Positions 13,121-24,000 of a stretch of 64,000 nt of DNA are shown piece after piece; the stretch's first letter is position 1, and each line of letters starts with the position of its first letter. Origin of the DNA: Sarcocystis neurona (taxonomy: Eukaryota; Apicomplexa; Conoidasida; Eucoccidiorida; Sarcocystidae); the NCBI GenBank assembly GCA_000727475.1, contig KL647302.1:2884369-2948368 (forward strand), in the 5' to 3' direction. The notes beneath the pieces are model-generated. The model saw only the letters and a list, made by a program, of their open reading frames with translations. It did no database searches and was not told where the DNA came from. The translations under genes and the position numbers were made by a program.

Positions 13121-13557
13121 ACTGATAGACTGCGTTGCCACATTTCACCCCGCTCTTGGCTAACCCCGAACGCCTATAGCTGGGGTGGACACACACACAC
13201 ACACACACACATATTGCTACCATAAAATAAACGCAGATAAACGCAACGTTTCACTTTGCACGTATTAGTTGGTGATGAACAGATCATGGGCCTGTTGCCT
13301 ATTTCGTCAGGCACTCTCTCTCCAGCGTACAGCCAGACGGCGTCCGCTATATAGACGTGCATCTGTGTACACACTGTACTTCTTCCTCGCCGTGCGTTGT
13401 TCATCCCATACAGGCACGTACAAAGTACGTACAAAGTGAATAGCTGCGTTTGCTTTATGGTAGTAATATGTGTGTGTGTGTGTGTGTGTCCCCACCCCAG
13501 CTAAAAGCGTCCGGGTTTAACCAACACCCGGGTCAAATGTGATAGCGCACTCTATCG
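13121..13557. mobile_element. Fold-back element with ~160-bp inverted arms
   Basis: The left arm (about 13,121-13,280) and the right arm (about 13,399-13,557) are imperfect reverse complements. Paired landmarks are GATAGACTGCG with the complement of CGCACTCTATC, AGCTGGGGTGG with CCACCCCAGCT, an AC run at 13,189 with a GT run at 13,470, ATATTGCTACCATAAA with TTTATGGTAGTAATAT, and GGTGATGAAC with GTTCATCCCA. The spacer is about 118 bases. There is no coding capacity. This is the architecture of a non-autonomous inverted-repeat element or of a long inverted duplication. No convincing flanking target duplication was found, so transposition is inferred. Confidence 0.7.
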
Positions 13558-14377
13558 TAGGGAGTCTTTAAATGCGTATACGCACGTGCACTGCCGCGCT
13601 GCTGAGTATGCACGTATTTGTTTACAATTTAGAACGGATCGAAAACGTCGCTTTCGCACAGCATTCCGTAATCGCTGCTGGGTATCGTGTTATGTAGATG
13701 GAGCCTACGCACGCACGTGTGACGGAGTTAGAGTGCATGTCGTCATTGCAGCCGGGATGGGAAGTAGGATGTTCGTTTGCGTGGTGGACCCAGACGATGT
13801 GGGCGCAAACATCTGTGATGCTGTGTCTGTGCAAGGAAGTTGGGCTATGTCGGAAATTGTTTACTCACAAACTCACCTGATGACACGACGCAGCTGTGCT
13901 GCCCTTCCAGGGGCACCATCCAGTACACGCATCCGCGTGTACACTACCTGCAGGTATCTACGCGTGTAAATGGATTTAGATGCACCCCGCACCCGCATTA
14001 ACGCTACGTGTAGCTAAGGTGTATAAAAATTTCGACGCAAGCGCATATGCGTGCGCACACTATGCATGCATCCATATCCGCGTGTCATCTCACTTATGTG
14101 TGCGCGGAAGGCTGATGAGTACCGTTAAAACAATTTTCTTTCTAAAATCGGCCGCAAAGCTGCAGCCTCACGAGGAGTACGGTCTCTCCTCTACATTCCT
14201 GCCCAACAGATACAGCGCTGCATCTGATTAAAGCTCTTCACTTGGGATTATCCAACAAAGGTAGGACGGCTGATCTACAAAACCGTCATGCGACGTCGCA
14301 ATTCGATTCAGTCCGTTGTAAGATCGGTATGCTTCGTAGTTGAGGTGATCCCGTCACGGCAACATCATGACAGCATC
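13558..14377. other. No gene seen
   Basis: Only overlapping short frames on both strands were found, the longest 127 codons, with no domain and no consistent splice signals. Confidence 0.4.
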
Positions 14378-17300
14378 ATGGCGTCGCAAACTTTTCTGCT
14401 GGCGTCAGCCAGCGCACGTAGGGCCCCCCTGACAGAAGAAGCACTAACGACTGACCCTTTCGGGTGGATGCTGCGCTGGCCTCCGTCATTAATGTTGTGC
14501 CGAGTGGTTCTGCGGGACACTCACTAGCTGATACGGGCGTGCTGCTACGCCGTCGTCGCAACTCGGTGAATGCCTAGTAAGCGGCGCGCGGTTAGTAGCT
14601 CCGCGGTTTCCCCACATAACCTGCAGACTGCCTCGCCGGCACCTTCAGCTGCACCAGCCGCAGCAGCTTCTGACGCCGAGTCTAGCGCGTAATAGGCGAG
14701 TTGGCAGCATCGTCTGGCAGATTTAGATATGGTGTGATGTGCTTTCAGTTGGCAGACTGATTTGTAGCTTTGAATCTTCTGCTGTCCGCTCCACCGCGTT
14801 CCTATTTTATTTCGGTTGAAGTGCAATATTTATTTCCAGGATTGCTCCTTGCTGGAATCGTTATCCTTCCGCGGAGCTGCGCCGCGAGTTATCCTCAAGC
14901 TCTTCCGATCCGCTTTCCTCCGATGCATTGACATGTTAGGACATACAGATGCGAATAGCTTCTTTTTACCTTGTAGCCTTCACTTTGTTTTCGTCCACGC
15001 ACGAAGCGACGCACTATCAGCAGACCAGGAGTTTGTGTATCTCCACACCTACTTTGTGTCCCGGGGCAGTGCGTCACCGGAGAGACGAGGGCGGGGCGTA
15101 TGATGTGGCCTATTCTCCTTGAGTTTTCTTGCGAGAAATCCCTTTGCTGAACTCCGCACCGAAGAGTAATGTACATCATCACTTTGCTGTAGAATTCCAC
15201 TTACGTAGTTTCGAGCTCCCTGCTTCATGAAGATGTGTCGTATAGAAGGCTCGTTACACGTAGGGGAGACGCTGTGCTGCCGTGGGCTGGGTAGGAGTGG
15301 CAGATGGACTCATGCCATGGAGACAACTTCCTTCGATGGTAGTGACAGCACTTGCCACGAGGAGCCGGACAATTTTTCACAAAGAGGGTGCAGAAAAGTC
15401 GCGCCCGTCATGGAATCGCATAGGTGCCTTACTCCGGCGTGTCTGTGGCAGAGGCGAAATGATGACTTCGAAAAACGACAAACTGAAGACCTCGATGCTG
15501 AATGGGGAGAAGAGATTTCAGACGAGGACACAGTGGAACTCGTGCGTCAAACTACGGACGACACCACCTCTGATGAAGAAGGTCTCATCGTGCCGCCCGC
15601 TCCCAGACTGAATCCCCGTGAAGAGTTCACTCGGCGTATTTCCTTGTAAGTCACGTGGACCAGTTGAGCTCGCCTTTTAGAAAACTCATTTTTTTCAATA
15701 TTAGGTGTCAGATGCAAATATGGGGCTTCGTCACTGTAGAATAATTCTTTGCACAAGCACATCTACGTGGACGAAGGGCACTTGAAATCTTGTATAATTG
15801 CATTTTGTCCCCTCTAACGGTTTTGAGGAGGAAAATGCGACATAGGTGTGCAGCTTCATTTGTTCTGGCATACGAGTGATTTACGATTGAGTCGGAGACA
15901 GTGTGGTTGCAGTACAGGTGGGTACTGAGGTAGCGTTCGCAGAGCTGCCACTTTACCGGACGCTTGAACTCTACAACAGCGCAGGCGTACAGAGACAAGG
16001 GTCTTGTCACACGATATTAGTTGCCGGCACCTTCTGGCAGGCGATGCCAGCGAAGTGTGCGTTGTACGCCTTTCGAGTGTACGCAGACCGTCTTTATGCG
16101 TGTCTTCTTCGGGCGTGCTTACAATACACTTCTCGGACCTCAGAAGCCATGTGGCAGTCGCCCTGGCTGAAGAGGTCATGTTGTGATTGGCAGCAGCGTA
16201 GCGGGCGTCCGAGATAAGCAGCATCATGAGATCGGCCTGCTGTAGCAGAACATGGGAAAGTACTCCAGACCAGGAGTGCACATGTCTCACTCAAATTCTT
16301 TCCAGGGGTAGAGCTGAAGAAGGAAACGGGAGGTGGCGTCAGCGACATACAGGACAAGCGTTTACAAGGTGAAAATGCGTGGATTTCACTATAAACGCGT
16401 TTTCAGGGAATGAAGGATTGTTTGCAATCGTGCCGTTTTTAGCAAAAGAATCTGCAGCTCATAAATGTGTGAGTGATTTTGCTGGCGAAAACGCGCTAAC
16501 GGAGGAAGCAGCACTCTTCTACTTCCACGTACACTGGCGCACTACGACACGACTTAGGATGTCGAAAATGTTGATTGGAGTACACCAGCTTGAAAAAGTA
16601 GTTTTGTAATTATTTCACGCTAAGCTCACATGTGAACATTTTCAGTTGTGAATGGGAGGTGGACCGAGCAAAAGGACACAGTATGATCCATGTGCGCGGA
16701 GGAAATAGTTTCAAGAGCAGGGAGCTGCAACTTACTTGTAACTGTAAAGACATATGGGCATCCTGTATAAATGTGTGAAGGCGTGTATGGAAAAAAATAA
16801 ATTCCCCGTTACCACCAAGAAGTATGAGGAGCCACCTGTATCGACCTCGGGGTATCAACATATATACCGGCTGACTTGTGTATGCTTCATGTAAGATTTG
16901 TCTTTCATTCTCTCTGTCTGTATGCATATGTCGATACACGAGGAGGGAAAAGACTGCGCCAGAACACATTTGTCTGCGCAACTGCTTGTGGCGAACTACT
17001 CGCTCACAGCAGAGTCTTAAACTAACATAAAAGTACCAGTTCTGGTGAACTAGACAGGCCTGTATGCTAATCGTGTCAAAGGGAGGGAGATGTATTGCAT
17101 GTCGTATCGCCTCACAGCGCCTGCAACTCTTCCTGTACAGTATAAAATTCAAACGGACAGACACCCGCACTGTTCAGGGCCCTGATAGAAGCGTGCTTCG
17201 GGGTCGTGCATGGTGGAGCAGATGTTTAGGTTTACGCACGTGCCCCTTTGGAAGTGCATCACTGCTTCACACCGTGATTACATTTCTATGCGTACGCAAA

Positions 17301-17753
17301 CAAACGCACCTCTGTTACACACCAGTGGAAAACTTCGCACTCTATTGGCGCCGTAAAGCATTCAAAGAAACTGCTGCTGTTTGTGTCATCCTGTTCCTTG
17401 ACAGCTTCGAACTGCCGCCCCCAGTTCTTGCGGGTTCGGCGGGTTCAGACGCTTTGGCTTCCGCTTCTCCCGTCGGCGCGGCGGCTGATCCATTTGCACC
17501 AGCTGCCGATCCTTCATCTCCTGGACGTCACCTCTCCCCGTATTTTCTTTGTGAAAAGTCAAATTTCACAAATCGGCACTCCGTCTCACGCGTATTCCCC
17601 GCTGCAGGCGAACCTGCATTCGCGCCAGCCGGGTTCAGCCCTGGCCAGGGATGCTCTGCCGCAGTCGCGTTTTTGGAGAGGCTCATGGAGGGTGGGCCGG
17701 CAATACATGTGGCTATGGGCTCGGTTGATGAAAAAACATTAAAAGGCCGCTAG
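14378..17753 (+). CDS. Candidate multi-exon gene, only partly resolved, function unknown
   Basis: Several + strand segments look like exons of one gene. An ATG at 14,378 opens a short Ala/Ser-rich frame (MASQTFLLASASARRAPL). A one-base shift near 14,464 moves it into a second open frame that could splice at 14,566 into an Ala/Ser/Pro-rich segment ending about 14,690. A strong acceptor (TTTATTTCCAG) lies at 14,838. An acidic segment at 15,452-15,645 ends at a consensus donor, and a 63-base segment at 16,306-16,368 follows CAAATTCTTTCCAG. The last segment runs to a TAG at 17,753. The order and phases of the middle exons could not be closed, and one apparent intron would be only 38 bases. No known domain was recognised. 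Treat the extent as approximate. Confidence 0.3.
15452..15645 (+). CDS. Acidic exon of the 14.4-17.8 kb candidate gene
   Basis: The segment follows a pyrimidine-containing acceptor (GCGTGTCTGTGGCAG) and ends at CCTT|GTAAGT, a near-perfect donor. The 194 bases give an open, acidic segment starting RRNDDFEKRQTEDLDAEWGE and continuing with ISDEDTVELV and a later TSDEEG. Two frames remain open across part of it, but only this one agrees with the donor position and has a biased, exon-like composition. The frame is also open upstream (from 15,227), so the start is less certain than the end. Confidence 0.4.
17405..17753 (+). CDS. Terminal exon of the 14.4-17.8 kb candidate gene
   Basis: It follows a strong acceptor (GTCATCCTGTTCCTTGACAG). 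The frame stays open for 115 codons to TAG and lies within a 229-codon open frame, one of the longest in the window. The first part is Ala/Pro/Ser-rich (FELPPPVLAGSAGSDALASA), which is typical of disordered coccidian sequence. The end is more ordered (AVAFLERLMEGGPAIHVAMG). An alternative short intron from GGAC|GTCACC to a CAG at about 17,606 would also keep the frame. No domain is recognised. Confidence 0.4.
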
Positions 17754-18843
17754 AGGCGTGCGCAGCACTGGGCATATTAGCATCTACAAGTACATGTACA
17801 AGTGTAGCTACACACCTAGAATGTGAATATCCTCAAGCACGCCTGTGAAAGCGTACACGTCAACAAGTCCGGAAATGTTTTCTTAGAGAAAATTGTGGAC
17901 AAGTGCGGATGACGCTGTTTGGGTCGACCAGTGATGTTTCACGTACGATGTGTGTAGGCGTTACTACTCGCCGGGGCAAATGTTTGCAGTCAGCAGGGGT
18001 ATCCTACAGGTGATCGTGCGGTCAGGCGCACGTGAAGGTATCAGCAGTTTCCATTTGCACGTGCGCCAATGTGGTTTCCTTCTGGCGAAATCATTGTGGA
18101 GGCCACACTCGTAGCTGAGAATGTGTAGCTACGCAGTGTTTATCCAGTTTCACTTACATACGGTATGACGTGCAGGAACGGGTGAGGAGGGCTTAGGTTG
18201 ATTACGGTACTCGCCATAGCAAAATAGATTTTGTGGTCTCAGGTGTCTATATCCTTGCAGTGTGCAGTCGGAGCTAGTGTTTACTCTCGGATTTTTGTTG
18301 CGTCGGAGTGTTTTTTCGGTGGAAGGACGGACGGCGAGAGGCTTGGTAATAAGCCAGCGTCCACTGAAACTGCTGGTTCTCCGTGTGTAATGCTACTTTC
18401 TGCCACACTACTACACAACTGCACTGTGTGACGTCCATAAGACTGCGTGGCAACTCAACTGGTGTATGTCCTGAGTCGACTGGCGCGATAGTAGGCGCCG
18501 CGTGATGCTGTACTTGAAGATGTGTGGGAGCTGGATGACTAGGAATACCGCCCGTCGTTACTTCTAAGATGACGGTCTATCACGCTGCATGAAGACGGTT
18601 CCATTCTCCCACCAGAACGCACATCTGTTGTGGGGGCAGGTGTTAGCTTAGATATATATGCATGTAGATGAGCTTTGGGGTTCGTAAAGCTTCTGGAGGT
18701 ATCCACAGTATATGTGTACGTTCCGAGCTATTATACTGGTAAGGTACGTCTATACATACGTATTTTCTTCGTATGTGTATGTATTTACAGATGTGTTTGA
18801 CAGCAGGCGTTCGACAGTGAACTTTCCAAGTAGAGCAGTATAC
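17754..18843. other. No gene seen
   Basis: The interval separates the + strand locus to the left from the - strand exons to the right. Only short frames are present. Confidence 0.4.
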
Positions 18844-19399
18844 GTGACTGTCGCAGCGACGCGAAATTTGTGGATTGTTTGTTTCGACGACCTTGCGCAA
18901 ATACGTAAGACGGGATTGTGGATTGAATATTTGCGTGGCATACCGTTTTGCGTCAAGGAATCCCCGACTCTTTCTCTGCTTCGGCAAGGTTACGCACAGT
19001 TAGCGCTCTACAAGGGACCGCCGTAGAACATTTTGGGAGACGCGGGAGATCGACGTTAGCCACAGAGACGTATGTCTGAAGGGGGGCAGGGAACGAGAGA
19101 ATGAATGAAGTACGTACCTCTGGGCCGCGAAGCAACCGGTACACCATATCCGGCCGTGCGGATTCGTTCTGGGAGAGCTCCCGTAGCGCACGCTCTTCGG
19201 TTCTTGATCTGGCTTCAGGAGAAGCTTTCACTTGCAGCAATATTTCTGCATGACTGAACAATTTTACTTTCGTCTTCCGCACACTTTTCTGAGCACATTT
19301 CATACAATTTAGGACGTCTCTGTTTGTCGCGCGTCGTTTGAGGGCTCCAGACGTGTATATCTGGGATTCGTCGTTGTGGTGGATGGCTGATGCTTGCAT
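18844..19399 (-). CDS. Two-exon segment of an unidentified protein gene
   Basis: Reading leftward, an ATG at 19,399 opens 94 codons that end in phase 0 at GAG|GTACGTAC (donor after 19,118), an excellent donor. After a 142-base intron the frame resumes at 18,975 behind GCCGAAGCAG and runs 44 codons to a possible donor at 18,844 (CAC|GTATAC). Both joins are phase 0. The 138 residues are basic and mixed in composition. Short samples are AEILLQVKASPEARSRTEER in the first exon and RKSRGFLDAKRYATQIFNPQ in the second. No known family was recognised and neither end of the gene is certain. The alternative is that both frames are fortuitous, but the strong donor and matched phase argue against it. Confidence 0.4.
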
Positions 19400-19879
19400 A
19401 AAGAATATGACATCGGAAAAGTCTGGTTAACGTCCCTAGTGTGCGCTGATCGGCTTCTACGATGTGGCAGAGAGATAAATATTAAATACTGTTAAGGGAT
19501 ACGCATTAAGGCGAAGAAGCGAGTCGGTACCAGAAGGAAGAAAAGAAGTGGAAGCCGAACGCAGCATCTATCCGTCGCTCGCTTATGCTGTGTCAAGTTC
19601 ACCTGCTGTGTATGTACTTTGCTTGATGCGAAAGCATCTTGAAAAAGCGTGGTGCAGGTCCTGTGTGCTCTCTTTCACTTCAAGTTTACAATGCCACACT
19701 GTTGTGAAACGTTTCTAACGTTCGACTTCAACGTTGAATGTGAGAACGCCGGCAAGTGGAACCTAATACCGGTGATACCGCAGGCGGGCTGCACACCACT
19801 TTTTTGAAATTCGAAGCTGAAAGATCTGCTTTGAAGGAGTGCTGGTAACATGCAGCGGCGGTGCAAAAGGTGAACGGCA

Positions 19880-20015
19880 GGGAGAAACAGCCATCTGAAG
19901 CAGCAATAGAGAGCTGCCGCGTATTCTGGGGCACGCCCAGTAACGAGAGGGAGAAGCTGTTTGATGCAGAAGTGTAGAACTACCGCGTACTGTAGTGCAC
20001 GCTTAGTAAAGACGA
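19880..20015. repeat. Imperfect ~65-bp tandem duplication
   Basis: GAGCTGCCGCGTATTCTGGG with GCACGCCCAGTAACGA (from about 19,911) recurs as GAACTACCGCGTACTGTAGT with GCACGCTTAGTAAAGA (from about 19,977), each preceded by a similar GAGAAGC/GAGAAAC block. About one quarter of positions differ. Confidence 0.55.
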
Positions 20016-20334
20016 CGGTGACCTCTTCTGCGTCATGCATTTCGAGAATCGCAGCATATGTGTATATGTAATCGCTGAAAAACAGCTACTCCGGGGCAGC
20101 GTCTTCACCTTAGCAAGTCACATCTTGCATTTTGACTTATCCGCGTGGGAACTTCAACTAGTTACGACCATTTTTACTTTGACATCCGGAAGAGTTCGAA
20201 ACTTGTACATACACCAGTGCAATGGATGCGTTGTGGTAGGTACGGAAAAGGAAGTATAATTCAGATCCACTGCGGCTGTATGTACAACTGGTAAGGCAGT
20301 GCATGTAGAGCCCTTGATATCCAGAAGAAAGGTA

Positions 20335-20492
20335 ACACACCCCGGAACACCAGCTGTGTAGAGATATTAAGCTCTCCGAGGCTCGTTGAAAATTTTCCAT
20401 TTAAACAGTGCACACACCTCCGGGACACCAGCTGTATAGGGATATTAAGCTCCCCGGAGACTCGTTGAAAATTTCCCATTTAAACAGTGCAC
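20335..20492. repeat. ~78-bp tandem duplication
   Basis: Two adjacent copies share ACACC(C/T)CCGG(A/G)ACACCAGCTGT, then AGATATTAAGCTC or its GGATATTAAGCTC variant, then CTCGTTGAAAATTT and CATTTAAACAGTGCACA. The copies start near 20,335 and 20,412 and differ at roughly 10 % of positions. Both lie in non-coding DNA just downstream of the 65-bp duplication, so this 600-base stretch has been duplicated locally at least twice. Confidence 0.9.
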
Positions 20493-20875
20493 AGCAACAG
20501 CGCAATGCTCACAATTTAGCTTGCTTAAGATAAAATGCTTCCACTCAGTCTCCAAAACAGCTGTGCACAAATGACTTTCCGGAACGTACAGAAGTCTGAG
20601 GATGGTGGCCCCTGTATGCAAATCTTGTAAAACGCGTCAAAGTTTATGCGGTCAGATATGCACGCCGCAGACTCGAGTTCCGCGAGAGGGACACTAGCTG
20701 CTTACTGTTTCCGGCTTCATCTACGCATTTTCTTGTACTTCGGTGCTCAAGCGTTGACCCTCCCATTTGCTATCGTAAAAGGAATATCAGTCACCGGTCG
20801 ACACCGCACGGAGGACGCCTGCAACGGTGTTGTGAAATTGTTTTGTTACGTTCACAATGTGCGTTCGCATCGCAG

Positions 20876-21073
20876 ACATCAGAGGACGAAGGCATTCGCA
20901 AGCGCCTGCTACTAGCCTGTCCAAGTAGAGAATCTCGGATGATGAGGAAGAACACACTCAACTACGTGGAACTGCTGTTCCGGAATAAACGACTTGCACG
21001 CCGCAGCAGACTTACAAGAATACCACCGAGTCTGCATGGAAAGTTCAACCAAGGCCGTGATACGCGCATCTGA
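20876..21073 (+). CDS. Possible terminal exon, basic C-terminus, function unknown
   Basis: The segment follows GTGCGTTCGCATCGCAG and reads 65 codons in phase 0 to TGA. It starts TSEDEGIRKRLLLACPSRES and continues with a basic helical stretch (MMRKNTLNYVELLFRNKRLA) and an Arg-rich end. The composition suits a charged C-terminal tail. No upstream exon could be linked with confidence, and the in-frame extension to 20,843 is also open. No family was recognised. Confidence 0.28.
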   Translation, partial: TSEDEGIRKRLLLACPSRESRMMRKNTLNYVELLFRNKRLARRSRLTRIPPSLHGKFNQGRDTRI

Positions 21074-24000
21074 ACACATTTACGGATGCAAAAAGCGACA
21101 GATTTGCATCGTTGCCACAAAGGTAGACTAAAATTCAGCATAACTCAGAGAACACGTGCAATTAGTAGCCTGTATCCCACGACCGGAAGACAATGACTGA
21201 AAGTATCGCGGATTAAAGCATTGCAGGCTTGAAACAGTGGAGCACGGAGATTGTACTCCTGCTGCTTTTGTTTTATCCCTTTGTCCCATTTACAGTGACG
21301 CTTGTATGCATATGAAAACTTATGTGTAGTCTGCGCGACAATTTGATACAATCACGGTAAACAAATAAGGGACTATCACTCTACATTCTTCGTCCTCGTG
21401 CCACAACAAGCAGATCGTTTGTTATCTTCGCTCTGACCGCGTGAAAATGGCCATACACAACGCTTCTGTGTGGTCACCTCCTTGCATGTAACGATTTAAA
21501 CCATTGCAAGGGTTCATATTTAGCGGGTGACCCCCAGGGGCTTCCCGTAAGTACAACTCGAAAGAACACGATTACCTTATCGTCGACGAGTACGGTTACT
21601 GCTCATGTGCTGACCGACGTCCACCACCGGGCTGTGGCTTGTTTTTACCCGTCAGGAGCCACAGCAGTGTAACTTTATTCCTGTCCAGGCTCTTTAAAAA
21701 ATGCGAGGCAACGAAACGAAGCTGTATAGTCGCAGTCGCTGGGCCGCGGCTGCACGCATATGTGACAACGTGCGGACGGTGTCAGTCACTACCTAAATGT
21801 GTATATTCATGTAGACCACTATTCCATTGCATGCGTGCACTCCTGACGGCCTGCACATTTTCAGGAGTGTTCACTGGCACGTAATCTGGCAAGCGATTGA
21901 TTTATGCTCTTGGCAGAAAATGTCCGTACATCATAATGTCCACAGGACACATGTGAAGCTATGCGCACGTCAGGAATCTACGCCAACAAGAACGGTCTTC
22001 CACGGGCACTCTTAGGATTGCTCAGATGGATCCGACCCCAGGTCTGCAGCACTTCTGTCTGCTCCAGCAAAAAAAAACTAACAAAGAACTACACGGCTAC
22101 GTACAGAAAGCGTGTTCCTACGTGGAACGGGCACCAGCACCTATGAGAGATATACAGGGCATGCTACCATTAAGCAGATGGTAAGACCATGATGGTGACA
22201 CCCTATTACGCCCTGTCAAGTCACTAACGCGTAAGACACTCAGCCTTGATACCAGAGACCTTCGTATATCCGTTTGCGGATTTGCAAATTCCTTCGTTGA
22301 TTGCTTCGTGTTGAATAGGGAGACAGCAATGGAAGCCTGTAAAGCAGTGAAGACAAGAATACGCAGCGGACCCTCCTCACTTGCACGCCTATTAGCGACT
22401 TCGTACAGTAAGTGTTGCAACTAAGTTTAACTGTCGGGTCGGATACGCGCTGCAACACGGAGGTGAGCAGACGTCCGTACAATGACTGCAGCGCCGATGC
22501 TGAGGAAAATTCCATTCACCACAACTGCGTGAAATGTACGTAGGCGGGTATACAGGTCACCACATTTGCATTGAAAATTTACACCTGCAAGTACGTATAC
22601 GTATTCAACTGAATATATACACGAGACAATTCAGGTACAACACGGAAACAGCATCTCTTAAACGCCTTTGCGCCTCTGCAGGTGATTGAAGGGAGAGCAG
22701 GGTGGTCACGAGTGACAGATAGGTTTGTTTAGAACAGATTTTGGGTGTCCCCGTGCACGTGCACGTATAATATATTAACGGTTAACCATTGAATATACGT
22801 ACACGGTCATTGAAAGTGAGGTACGGACATACGTGTTCCTGATTTCACACCGGGTGAACCCACGTGCGCGTGACGTTAAATTCTCAGTACCGACAAACAA
22901 TGCATGTGTACGTATTCTTTAAACACTCTTTTTCAGCAAGGTGGGTAACGTATAATCTGTCTAAGGCGGACTTGTACCGTGCAGACGCTTGCAAACTGTG
23001 GGTCATGATACGCGACAGTGGAAACGAATGGGAATGGTTCCCTCGGTGAAAACAAATATTAGTCGAATTCCCGCTACGATATAGTACTAGAACCGCGGTG
23101 TACCAGGGAGAGTTGTTGTATTCCGATTTTATAAGGGTAGAACCTTTGTTCTTGGAGTGAAGAGAGGAGCCATGCGCTGTACGAAAAAAATGACGCACGT
23201 ATACATACATACATGGACCACTACTCGAAGCGCTTTCACCTCGCCGTTCCCTTGTAATACATCGATCAGGGTCGTGCAGCAGAGCGTAAAAGAACCTTCG
23301 TCTCGGAGCGGCAGCCGTTTCACGCCAGCTGGCGCTTCCGACACGTTCGCAGGTGCCTTAAAAAGTACATTTCATGCGTACTAATCTGGATGCGGCGACG
23401 GATAAAGGAGGCGGTGATGTCACCGAGCGGAAATTCCCATATGTAGACAGCTCCGTTCCTCGGGAAGAGAGACACCTACCTGATCCCACATCTCCGCGTA
23501 CGCTATATATATGTATAGTATACGTATTTCTGTGCACGCAATCGTCTTGTGCACATCTACATGACCACTGATCTATAACTACATATCTAGGCACGAATTG
23601 TGTATTTGCACGCGTCTCGCTGCGTGCACACATTTGGTCTTTCTCTGTTGGTTAAAGTCTTCTTCTTTGCTGTGCTGCTAGCAAGCAGCCAACTGTACGG
23701 GGACGCTTCTTTGTCATAAAGGAGCCCTTTTTTGCTCTGTGCAAGACGTTACTTCTGGCGCTCCCTTTTTGTCCCCCTTTCACCTAAGATAAGGTCATTC
23801 GACTGGTATGGCCGCGGCTGGCGTTTGCTGGTAATCAAGGCTACTACGTGATCGGTTATTTCGTAAAGGGAACTTCTCCACCATTATGAAAATCCCTCAG
23901 TAGTCGCAGAGGCTCAAATGTGTCTTCAGATTTGCGAGCGCATACGTACATCGCGCAGCTTTACGACTAGGCACACTCATACAGAAAATACTGCACTGCA

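Noticed and set aside
14109..14125. CTGATGA word resembling a hammerhead ribozyme core
   Set aside because: No GAAA box and no pairing stems at the needed distances.
15903..16217. Beta-propeller-like segment near 15.9-16.2 kb
   Set aside because: Two different frames each looked like WD40-type strands, but joining them needs an intron of 35-41 bases. No repeat signature (GH...WD) is present, so no call was made.
16306..16468. Two mini-exons separated by a 38-base intron
   Set aside because: The frames and splice words match, but a 38-base intron is far below what coccidia normally use. Only the first segment was mentioned as tentative.
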